DNA from: Saprospiraceae bacterium
GTDB lineage: Bacteria > Bacteroidota > Bacteroidia > Chitinophagales > Saprospiraceae
NCBI GenBank assembly: GCA_013140975.1
Contig: JABFRV010000029.1
Span: 1-64,000 of the forward strand
Direction: 5' to 3'
DNA: 64,000 nt
The notes beneath the pieces were generated by a model that worked only from the letters and a program-made list of their open reading frames with translations, had not been told where the DNA came from and did no database searches. Within the stretch, counting starts at the first letter, position 1, and the number at the start of each line of letters is the position of its first letter. Below, one piece after another: positions 30,127 through 39,037 of the stretch. The translations under genes were made by a program, and so were the position numbers.

Positions 30127-31257
30127 CTATTTAAGCCATTGATGAAAATTAGATTTATGAATTACTTGGGTAGTTACAGGGCTATATGTTTTAATAAAAT
30201 GTGTGTTAAATCTCGATTTGTCACTATTATATTTAAATTCATATGCATGAATGTTTCCTTGAGATTCTTCAATATAATCAATTTCTGATTGATCTTTAGT
30301 TCTCCAGAAAAATGTATTAGCTCTTATATTATTATATGATAAGTACTTTTTTCTTTCACTCATAAGAAAATTTTCCCATAGCGCACCCACATCATTTCTT
30401 AATTCAATAATATTAAAATTATTAATAACGGAATTTCTAATGCCATTATCATAAAAATAAATTTTTCTGCTCTTGTTTAATTCTGTCCGAATATTTCTAC
30501 GAAAACATTGAATCCGAAACACAATAAAACAACTCTCTAAGATTTGAATGTATTTTTCTACTGTAGCTGAGCTTAGACCGGTTATTTGTGCTAATTCATG
30601 GTAAGAAACCAGATTGCCTATTTGCAAGGCAATCGCTTGTAATAATTTTACAAGCTTGTCTGACTTCAGTAATTTCTCAATGTTTAAAATATCTTTAAAC
30701 ATATAACTGTCTGCTAGCAAATTTAATTTCTTTTCTTTTTTGTTGTTGGTACTTACAATTTCAGGATAATATCCATAGATCAGTCGTTGTTCCAATAATG
30801 ATAATTCTTTTAACAATCCATGATGCTTTACCATTTCTGACCATGATAATGGGTATAAAATATGTTCCCATTTTCTTCCTGTTAATGGCTCGTTGATATC
30901 ATTTTTCAATTCAAAAGATGATGATCCAGTAACTATTATAGAGCAAGTTGAAATATTATCTACTATTTGTTTTATGATAAGACCAATATTATTAAATCTT
31001 TGCGCTTCATCGATGATTAATAGGTCATGATTGCCTATAAGTTCTGATAATTCTGCTAATGAAATTGAATCTAATAAGGTTCTAATACCCTGATCATCTC
31101 CATTCCATTGTAGTACTTTTCTTGTTTCTAATTCTGGAAGATTCTTAACTAATGTTGATTTTCCCACCTGTCTTGTGCCTAGAATAATAATAGCCTTTCC
31201 GTCATCGAGCTCAGCTCGAATTTCGGACAGTAAGAATCGATCTACAATTTCTTTCAT
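30127..31257 (-). CDS. ATP-binding protein, AAA_14/DUF4143 type
   Basis: IILGTRQVGKSTLVKNL, LLIIDEAQRFNNIGLIIKQIVD, IIVTGSSSFELKN, LTGRKWEHILYPLSWSE. Confidence 0.93.
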   Translation of the reverse strand: MKEIVDRFLLSEIRAELDDGKAIIILGTRQVGKSTLVKNLPELETRKVLQWNGDDQGIRTLLDSISLAELSELIGNHDLLIIDEAQRFNNIGLIIKQIVDNISTCSIIVTGSSSFELKNDINEPLTGRKWEHILYPLSWSEMVKHHGLLKELSLLEQRLIYGYYPEIVSTNNKKEKKLNLLADSYMFKDILNIEKLLKSDKLVKLLQAIALQIGNLVSYHELAQITGLSSATVEKYIQILESCFIVFRIQCFRRNIRTELNKSRKIYFYDNGIRNSVINNFNIIELRNDVGALWENFLMSERKKYLSYNNIRANTFFWRTKDQSEIDYIEESQGNIHAYEFKYNSDKSRFNTHFIKTYSPVTTQVIHKSNFHQWLK

Positions 31258-31310
31258 TATTGGCTCAAAAATATCACAATTCTACCGAAAATTGATCAAT
31301 TTTTAAAAAA

Positions 31311-31397
31311 GTGGCGATAAATTTAATATTGATTTAAAAAAAGTGGCGATAAATTTAATATTGATTTAAAAAAAGTGGCGATAAATTTAATAATATC
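31311..31397. repeat. Three direct copies (last partial) of a 32-bp unit GTGGCGATAAATTTAATATTGATTTAAAAAAA
   Basis: Unit starts at 31311, 31343 and 31375; lies upstream of the DUF4143-type ATPase start codon. Confidence 0.95.
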
Positions 31398-31465
31398 ATA
31401 TCAAGCCTATAGATTCAATCATGAATCGATAAAAACATTAACATAAATAGTTAATAATCAACTAA

Positions 31466-32887
31466 TTATTGATTCGGTTTTTTCTTATGAAACCACTTTT
31501 TCTTTTTATTGGAAGGTGGTTGGCCAGGTTCACTAGGAGGAATATCCTTTCTTTCATCATCATTTATCCTCTCATTTTGTTTAGGCGCTTGGTTGTCGCG
31601 ATTCTCTGGGGGACGCTGTGGTGGTCTGTTTTCTCTATTGTCAGGTCTGCCTTGTTGATTTCTATTTGTTCCCTGTTGAGGACTATTGCTTTGAGGAGGA
31701 CGATTTTGCTGATTTGGTTGATTTTGCTGATTGGTTATTTCAGCACCTTGCATTTGATTCGGATTCTTTTTCTTCTTTTTCTTTTTCTTACGTTTCTCTA
31801 TCGGTAATTCAAATGCGCCGGTTACATCAACAAATTCATCTTCAGGTTTTGTCTCAATATGATTCTCTTCTACAGCAATAATATCATCAGGCATCTGCCC
31901 TTTATCATTCATTGCTTTTATTCTTCTAACTTCTTCGGGAGAAATAGGCATTACTATACTTCTTCCTTTATTAGGCTCGTATAAATAATAGAGAACTCCT
32001 TTAAAAATATCAACCTTAACAAGATTTGCAGTACCATTTCTCGCTCTTAGAACTTCTACGTCATTAGGATATTTCTCAAGTTCCTCAATATACATATCGA
32101 GTTCATAATTCAGGCAGCATTTTAATCTTCCACACTGTCCGCTTAATTTAGATTGGTTGATTGCTATATTCTGATATCGCGCTGCATTCGTACTTACGGA
32201 TTTAAAATCTGTCAACCAGGTTGAACAACATAATTCACGTCCGCAAGATCCAATACCTCCTATGCGTGCTGATTCTTGCCTTGAACCAATCTGACGCATT
32301 TCAATTTTTATTTTAAATTCTTTAGCGTAGGATTTTACCAACTCGCGAAAATCCACCCATCCATCAGCAGTATAAAAAAAAGTTGCTTTCTTTTGGTCAG
32401 CCTGATATTCGACATCGCCAATTTTCATATCCAAGCTAAGGTTTCTTGCAATTACTCTCGCTTTAATAAGAGAAGGTTTTTCCAAGTTCCTGGATTCTGT
32501 CATCCGTTCAATATCTCTATGATTGGCTTTACGTAGAATTTCTCCGGCAATTCTATCTTCCTTGAAATTCTTCTTTTTCATTTGAAGCCTAACGAGTTCT
32601 CCCATAAGAGAAACGCGTCCAACATCCCAGTTTCCGTTGCCAAGATCAAGAACTACCAGATCTCCTGTAGTATACTGATAGTGTTCATGTACTTTAAAAA
32701 ATGTCTTACGGGCTCCATTCTTAAAACTCACCTCTGCGAAGTGAAACTGGTTGGGATCTTCAAGATCCAATACAGTTAGCCAATCGTATGTATTCAACTT
32801 GTTACAGCCTCCACTACTACAGTGTCCTTTATCGCCACAGCCCGTTGGAGTACCATTCTTTCCGGTACTACACCCTGAACATCCCAT
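31466..32887 (-). CDS. ricT: PSP1 domain protein RicT/YaaT-like, with long N/Q/P-rich C-terminal tail
   Basis: GSRQESARIGGIGSCGRELCCSTWLTDFKSVS, GQCGRLKCCLNYE; adjacent to holB, as known for yaaT in Firmicutes. Confidence 0.9.
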   Translation of the reverse strand: MGCSGCSTGKNGTPTGCGDKGHCSSGGCNKLNTYDWLTVLDLEDPNQFHFAEVSFKNGARKTFFKVHEHYQYTTGDLVVLDLGNGNWDVGRVSLMGELVRLQMKKKNFKEDRIAGEILRKANHRDIERMTESRNLEKPSLIKARVIARNLSLDMKIGDVEYQADQKKATFFYTADGWVDFRELVKSYAKEFKIKIEMRQIGSRQESARIGGIGSCGRELCCSTWLTDFKSVSTNAARYQNIAINQSKLSGQCGRLKCCLNYELDMYIEELEKYPNDVEVLRARNGTANLVKVDIFKGVLYYLYEPNKGRSIVMPISPEEVRRIKAMNDKGQMPDDIIAVEENHIETKPEDEFVDVTGAFELPIEKRKKKKKKKKNPNQMQGAEITNQQNQPNQQNRPPQSNSPQQGTNRNQQGRPDNRENRPPQRPPENRDNQAPKQNERINDDERKDIPPSEPGQPPSNKKKKWFHKKKPNQ

Positions 32888-32905
32888 GTCCTTTATATTT
32901 TAAAA

Positions 32906-34054
32906 TCAACCCCTCCGAAGATAAGTTGACAGCTTTATCAAAAAATCAAGGAGCAAGATACGAATATTTGCATTTCTCTGAATGGCAAAACTGCTTTCAT
33001 CAAGAAGGTACACGATTTTCTCAATAGAATCGGGGTTTAATTGTGTGGAAATCTTTGAAGCATAGGAAATGAGTTCATTTCCCGAAATGGCAGTAGGACT
33101 ATATGGCAATCGTAAACATAGATCCAAAAGTGTATTTAAAAAGCTAAAAAACTGTTTGATTTCATCCCGATTTAAGGCTGTAATTTTTTCGATCCAGGCC
33201 ATATATCCCAAAGGATCTTTCACATATGCTGCTTTAAACATTTGCTGAATTAGTTCCATATGCTTAATGCCCTCTTCCTCTATCCAATTCAGACACATGG
33301 ACACATTTCCACCGCTAGCCAAGGCATATTCCTCCGCTTTCGGCTTGGCAAGTTTATACTTATCCATTAAAAATTCTGTCAGGTACTTTTCTTCAACAGG
33401 ACCCAATTGATACTCTTGGGTCCTGGATTTAACGGTTGATAATAATGCTTTAGAATCCTCAGAGAGTAAGATAAGGTATGAGTTTCCAGGCGGCTCTTCC
33501 AACAACTTTAAGAGTATATTAGATTCTTTTCCCAGATACTCCGGAAGCCAGATCAACATTACACTGCAATCTGATTCAAAAGGCTTAAAAGCCATTCTCT
33601 CAATGATACTTTTCGCTTCTGCTGCAGTGATATTCGCTTGTTTATTCTCAGCGTCTGAATCTTTCAACCAGTTCTGAACATTCAAGTATGGATTCTTTAT
33701 TACCGAGTTTCTAAAATCCTGATAAAAGTCAACACAAACCGCACCTGCTCCAATCGTAGGAAAGCTATAATTAAGATCGGGATGAATCATATGACTTACC
33801 TTATAACATGATTGGCAAGTTCCACATGGCTTATTTTCATCCTTACAAAGCAGCATTTGTGCCAGATGCAAGCCAATTAATAATTGTCCTGACCCAGCCG
33901 GTCCTGAAATAAGACTGCAATGTGGAAAATTTCCTTCTTTCACTACCTTATGTAATAATTGCAGAACGCGATCCTGAGATAATATCTTATCAGACCAAAG
34001 ATTCTTTGGATGTCGAATTTCCGGAACAACTAATTCTTCTTCTGCGAAAAGCAT
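32906..34054 (-). CDS. holB: DNA polymerase III subunit delta' (clamp loader ATPase-like)
   Basis: HCSLISGPAGSGQLLIGLHLAQ, CGTCQSC...HPDLNYSFP, LLKLLEEPPGNSYLILLS. Confidence 0.88.
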   Translation of the reverse strand: MLFAEEELVVPEIRHPKNLWSDKILSQDRVLQLLHKVVKEGNFPHCSLISGPAGSGQLLIGLHLAQMLLCKDENKPCGTCQSCYKVSHMIHPDLNYSFPTIGAGAVCVDFYQDFRNSVIKNPYLNVQNWLKDSDAENKQANITAAEAKSIIERMAFKPFESDCSVMLIWLPEYLGKESNILLKLLEEPPGNSYLILLSEDSKALLSTVKSRTQEYQLGPVEEKYLTEFLMDKYKLAKPKAEEYALASGGNVSMCLNWIEEEGIKHMELIQQMFKAAYVKDPLGYMAWIEKITALNRDEIKQFFSFLNTLLDLCLRLPYSPTAISGNELISYASKISTQLNPDSIEKIVYLLDESSFAIQRNANIRILLLDFLIKLSTYLRRG

Positions 34055-34065
34055 GGAGCAAATAT

Positions 34066-34150
34066 AAAGCTCTGAAGCTAAAAAGCTCTGAAGCTCTAAT
34101 TAAAGTTACAAATGTTATTAAAGCTATAAATGCTATAAACTACTAAAGCA
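34066..34150. repeat. Degenerate short repeats: AAAGCTCTGAAGCT x2 (34066, 34082), then period-9 GYTATAAAN array
   Basis: GTTACAAAT|GTTATTAAA|GCTATAAAT|GCTATAAAC|TACTAAAGC read directly. Confidence 0.8.
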
Positions 34151-34162
34151 GGGGAGACAAGT

Positions 34163-36466
34163 CTATAGTTGCATATTTTAAAAATTATATCTCTTGAATA
34201 CTTATTCAATTTAATTCAAACTTATAATTTTTAAAATGCTTAATAAAATTGTTAACTTGCTCTTTATCAGATTCATTTTCAATAAGACACTTATCTAGAT
34301 TATTCAAAATTATTTTGACATTTTCTTTATTTAAGTCTACATAACGAATAAAATGATTAAATTTTTTTAAATTACAATTATTTAAATGCCTTATTGCAAG
34401 TTCAGTTAAAAATTCAGGTCCATGTTTAAAACTCTTTAATACTCCTGTAGCAATCCAATCTGAGATATTACTTTCATTAACCGAAGCAATATAAATAGAT
34501 TCAAAAAGACTATTATTAGCAGTTTTAATAAGAATATTAGCTATTGGATAGTTAAGCTTATAGGTATTAAAGTTTTCAATAATCGCTTCTTGTAATATAG
34601 AAGAATCAATAATCTGTATATCTGTGCGACCTAAGTAGTTTAAATGACTGTAAATGAATCCTGATAACTCATTACTTAAGCAATCTGATTTTTGCTCTTT
34701 AAATTTTTTAATGTCATTATAAATTTCATTAGAATAGTTAATGTATTCGTCTTGGAGTAATTCAATAATAAGCTGTCTTTGAAAAGTTTGATCAATTTTT
34801 AATTTTTCATTTAAACCCCAAATAGCCATTATGCTATCATACTTGATGCTATTTAGAGTATAGCAGTCAAATTGACCTTGATTAATGCTAGTATCATAAT
34901 TGTTACTATTAATTTTTCTTTTTTTTAGTTTCTTTGATTCTAAATGACACGAAGAAGCAAGATAAAAATCTTTAAGTAAATTATACTCATCTGAATTTAT
35001 AGCATGTTCAACAATTGTTTGCTTAAGAAAATACTTATAAAATTCTTCAACCAGCTTTTTATGCTCTTCATATTTGGTTGTCATACTTCCGAATCTAGTA
35101 TCCCAAGTCGAATCAAAATATAGTCTATAATCATAATAAATTCTATAAATAGAATCAAGTTTTTCAAATTGATTATTGATTCTCCAATTCTTTAATATTC
35201 TCTTTGAATTATTTATGCTTACGGGTAAGTTTATTCCAATAATTTTTCCATCTTTGCTTATGTCGCTACCATTAATTATTACTCCTTTCTGCGAAGGTGA
35301 ACGAAATGTATCTAAAATTGACTTTTCATAAGAGACAATAGGTTTATTTCCAAATATATAGTACTTAAGACTATCTACGTCTTGGCAAAATAAAATGCTA
35401 TTTTGCAGAATTAAAGTGATTATAATTTTAATCTTGTATTTTAATTTTTCTTCCATTGGTAACCTTCTATTTTTTTTGATGGATCATATGACCAATCATA
35501 GTCGTTAAGTATATGTTTGTCTTTATAACTTTTCTTTCTACATTCTTCTTCTTCATATTTAGTTCTAACATTTTCACCACTCAAATTAAGAAATTTATAC
35601 TTATCATTATAAATACCAGCTTTTATCTTTTCATCAAAACCATATGACTTATTACTAATTTCAAAAGTATCGGGGAAGTAATCATCATCCATGTCATATT
35701 CATTATCATAACCATTTGGCCAAAGTAAATAATAAACATTTGTGTGATACATTTCATGAAGCAATGTACTTGTAAATGCTTCAATAGCATCAATATTTAC
35801 TAAGCCTCCGCCAATAGGAGGTTGCAGTTCACTTTTTGTGTAACCATTAACATTTCCAATAATAATCTTTCTGGTATTGTCATGATCTATTCCCACTCTT
35901 TGCCACCTATTATCTGTTGTTTTTAAACCAGTACCTTCTGTAACTATTGTAACAACATGACTGTGCGCACCTGCGGAAATTGTATTCTTACTAGTAGGGT
36001 ATTGAAAGTCTCCGGTATTAGAGAACTCTATTGGAATAGTAGCACTTGACTTTGTGCTATTCCATGTAAATCCTACTTGAGGAAAGGGATTAATTGTTGC
36101 TAGTAAAATAGGTTCGGTATTATTTAATCCTTTTGATAAAGCTGCATTTTTCCAATAATAAAACCAATTGGGTACAGAATTATCATGAATATTATTATCA
36201 TATCTTCTGAAGAATACTTTCATTGTTTTAGTTGGGTTAGGTGCTGGGTCAGTACTTAGAACAACATCAGTACCTCGCTCTAACTTTACAACTCCATAAG
36301 TATCTCCAAAATCATTGTTATTTGTTGGTAGCTTATTAGCAGGGATGAATGCTTTTCCTTTCTGAGCCCAGATATTTGGTATTAATGGTTTTAGATCCCA
36401 ATAATTATCAGAGCCACCACCTCCTAATTTCCAAGTCATATTATTAAATGGTGGTTGACCCAGTGC
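34163..36466. repeat. Copy A of 2304-bp tandem duplication
   Basis: Matches 36489-38792 at a constant offset of 2326; encoded 416-aa proteins are identical. Confidence 0.95.
34206..35456 (-). CDS. Hypothetical secreted protein, 416 aa (duplicate copy)
   Basis: Signal peptide KIKIIITLILQNSILFCQ; identical to 36532..37782. Confidence 0.7.
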   Translation of the reverse strand: MEEKLKYKIKIIITLILQNSILFCQDVDSLKYYIFGNKPIVSYEKSILDTFRSPSQKGVIINGSDISKDGKIIGINLPVSINNSKRILKNWRINNQFEKLDSIYRIYYDYRLYFDSTWDTRFGSMTTKYEEHKKLVEEFYKYFLKQTIVEHAINSDEYNLLKDFYLASSCHLESKKLKKRKINSNNYDTSINQGQFDCYTLNSIKYDSIMAIWGLNEKLKIDQTFQRQLIIELLQDEYINYSNEIYNDIKKFKEQKSDCLSNELSGFIYSHLNYLGRTDIQIIDSSILQEAIIENFNTYKLNYPIANILIKTANNSLFESIYIASVNESNISDWIATGVLKSFKHGPEFLTELAIRHLNNCNLKKFNHFIRYVDLNKENVKIILNNLDKCLIENESDKEQVNNFIKHFKNYKFELN

Positions 36467-36535
36467 TTTGCAAGATGTTTCTTCTGCACTATAGTTGCAT
36501 ATTTTAAAAATTATATCTCTTGAATACTTATTCAA
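35441..36535 (-). pseudogene. 5'-truncated copy of HExxH metallopeptidase-like secreted protein (no signal peptide)
   Basis: Identical to 37767..39029 from KALGQPPF onward; lacks the first ~80 residues including the signal peptide. Confidence 0.75.
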
Positions 36536-38792
36536 TTTAATTCAAACTTATAATTTTTAAAATGCTTAATAAAATTGTTAACTTGCTCTTTATCAGATTC
36601 ATTTTCAATAAGACACTTATCTAGATTATTCAAAATTATTTTGACATTTTCTTTATTTAAGTCTACATAACGAATAAAATGATTAAATTTTTTTAAATTA
36701 CAATTATTTAAATGCCTTATTGCAAGTTCAGTTAAAAATTCAGGTCCATGTTTAAAACTCTTTAATACTCCTGTAGCAATCCAATCTGAGATATTACTTT
36801 CATTAACCGAAGCAATATAAATAGATTCAAAAAGACTATTATTAGCAGTTTTAATAAGAATATTAGCTATTGGATAGTTAAGCTTATAGGTATTAAAGTT
36901 TTCAATAATCGCTTCTTGTAATATAGAAGAATCAATAATCTGTATATCTGTGCGACCTAAGTAGTTTAAATGACTGTAAATGAATCCTGATAACTCATTA
37001 CTTAAGCAATCTGATTTTTGCTCTTTAAATTTTTTAATGTCATTATAAATTTCATTAGAATAGTTAATGTATTCGTCTTGGAGTAATTCAATAATAAGCT
37101 GTCTTTGAAAAGTTTGATCAATTTTTAATTTTTCATTTAAACCCCAAATAGCCATTATGCTATCATACTTGATGCTATTTAGAGTATAGCAGTCAAATTG
37201 ACCTTGATTAATGCTAGTATCATAATTGTTACTATTAATTTTTCTTTTTTTTAGTTTCTTTGATTCTAAATGACACGAAGAAGCAAGATAAAAATCTTTA
37301 AGTAAATTATACTCATCTGAATTTATAGCATGTTCAACAATTGTTTGCTTAAGAAAATACTTATAAAATTCTTCAACCAGCTTTTTATGCTCTTCATATT
37401 TGGTTGTCATACTTCCGAATCTAGTATCCCAAGTCGAATCAAAATATAGTCTATAATCATAATAAATTCTATAAATAGAATCAAGTTTTTCAAATTGATT
37501 ATTGATTCTCCAATTCTTTAATATTCTCTTTGAATTATTTATGCTTACGGGTAAGTTTATTCCAATAATTTTTCCATCTTTGCTTATGTCGCTACCATTA
37601 ATTATTACTCCTTTCTGCGAAGGTGAACGAAATGTATCTAAAATTGACTTTTCATAAGAGACAATAGGTTTATTTCCAAATATATAGTACTTAAGACTAT
37701 CTACGTCTTGGCAAAATAAAATGCTATTTTGCAGAATTAAAGTGATTATAATTTTAATCTTGTATTTTAATTTTTCTTCCATTGGTAACCTTCTATTTTT
37801 TTTGATGGATCATATGACCAATCATAGTCGTTAAGTATATGTTTGTCTTTATAACTTTTCTTTCTACATTCTTCTTCTTCATATTTAGTTCTAACATTTT
37901 CACCACTCAAATTAAGAAATTTATACTTATCATTATAAATACCAGCTTTTATCTTTTCATCAAAACCATATGACTTATTACTAATTTCAAAAGTATCGGG
38001 GAAGTAATCATCATCCATGTCATATTCATTATCATAACCATTTGGCCAAAGTAAATAATAAACATTTGTGTGATACATTTCATGAAGCAATGTACTTGTA
38101 AATGCTTCAATAGCATCAATATTTACTAAGCCTCCGCCAATAGGAGGTTGCAGTTCACTTTTTGTGTAACCATTAACATTTCCAATAATAATCTTTCTGG
38201 TATTGTCATGATCTATTCCCACTCTTTGCCACCTATTATCTGTTGTTTTTAAACCAGTACCTTCTGTAACTATTGTAACAACATGACTGTGCGCACCTGC
38301 GGAAATTGTATTCTTACTAGTAGGGTATTGAAAGTCTCCGGTATTAGAGAACTCTATTGGAATAGTAGCACTTGACTTTGTGCTATTCCATGTAAATCCT
38401 ACTTGAGGAAAGGGATTAATTGTTGCTAGTAAAATAGGTTCGGTATTATTTAATCCTTTTGATAAAGCTGCATTTTTCCAATAATAAAACCAATTGGGTA
38501 CAGAATTATCATGAATATTATTATCATATCTTCTGAAGAATACTTTCATTGTTTTAGTTGGGTTAGGTGCTGGGTCAGTACTTAGAACAACATCAGTACC
38601 TCGCTCTAACTTTACAACTCCATAAGTATCTCCAAAATCATTGTTATTTGTTGGTAGCTTATTAGCAGGGATGAATGCTTTTCCTTTCTGAGCCCAGATA
38701 TTTGGTATTAATGGTTTTAGATCCCAATAATTATCAGAGCCACCACCTCCTAATTTCCAAGTCATATTATTAAATGGTGGTTGACCCAGTGC
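36489..38792. repeat. Copy B of 2304-bp tandem duplication
   Basis: See 34163-36466. Confidence 0.95.
36532..37782 (-). CDS. Hypothetical secreted protein, 416 aa
   Basis: Signal peptide; overlaps the upstream metallopeptidase-like gene by 16 nt. Confidence 0.75.
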   Translation of the reverse strand: MEEKLKYKIKIIITLILQNSILFCQDVDSLKYYIFGNKPIVSYEKSILDTFRSPSQKGVIINGSDISKDGKIIGINLPVSINNSKRILKNWRINNQFEKLDSIYRIYYDYRLYFDSTWDTRFGSMTTKYEEHKKLVEEFYKYFLKQTIVEHAINSDEYNLLKDFYLASSCHLESKKLKKRKINSNNYDTSINQGQFDCYTLNSIKYDSIMAIWGLNEKLKIDQTFQRQLIIELLQDEYINYSNEIYNDIKKFKEQKSDCLSNELSGFIYSHLNYLGRTDIQIIDSSILQEAIIENFNTYKLNYPIANILIKTANNSLFESIYIASVNESNISDWIATGVLKSFKHGPEFLTELAIRHLNNCNLKKFNHFIRYVDLNKENVKIILNNLDKCLIENESDKEQVNNFIKHFKNYKFELN

Positions 38793-39029
38793 CTTATAAG
38801 ATATTTCCTCAGTTACTACAGCATTAGTAACAGGATCAGTACCACTTACTACTACTTTCCATTTTTTAGAACTCTTAAAGTCATCAATTACTAATTGATT
38901 CACACACTCCACATTCAAGCCATTCCCTCCGGGTGGCCCAGGGTTATTATCCTGTACTTGTGAATGAATGGAGTTTAGCATAAATGCATTTAAGAGTAGA
39001 AACGAAATTGATTGATTTATAATTCTCAT
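37767..39029 (-). CDS. Secreted zinc-metallopeptidase-like protein
   Basis: Signal peptide MRIINQSISFLLLNAFMLNSIHSQ; TLLHEMYHTNVYY (HExxH); Ca-loop-like DMDDDYFPDTFE. Confidence 0.65.
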   Translation of the reverse strand: MRIINQSISFLLLNAFMLNSIHSQVQDNNPGPPGGNGLNVECVNQLVIDDFKSSKKWKVVVSGTDPVTNAVVTEEISYKALGQPPFNNMTWKLGGGGSDNYWDLKPLIPNIWAQKGKAFIPANKLPTNNNDFGDTYGVVKLERGTDVVLSTDPAPNPTKTMKVFFRRYDNNIHDNSVPNWFYYWKNAALSKGLNNTEPILLATINPFPQVGFTWNSTKSSATIPIEFSNTGDFQYPTSKNTISAGAHSHVVTIVTEGTGLKTTDNRWQRVGIDHDNTRKIIIGNVNGYTKSELQPPIGGGLVNIDAIEAFTSTLLHEMYHTNVYYLLWPNGYDNEYDMDDDYFPDTFEISNKSYGFDEKIKAGIYNDKYKFLNLSGENVRTKYEEEECRKKSYKDKHILNDYDWSYDPSKKIEGYQWKKN

Positions 39030-39037
39030 ATATTGGA

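Noticed and set aside
31469-31881. Plus-strand ORFs 112 aa and 87 aa
   Set aside because: Antisense to the low-complexity tail of ricT; no family features.
35441-36535. Truncated metallopeptidase copy as a new intracellular enzyme
   Set aside because: Its first residues come from read-through of the 3' end of the 416-aa gene copy; no evidence of its own start or promoter.
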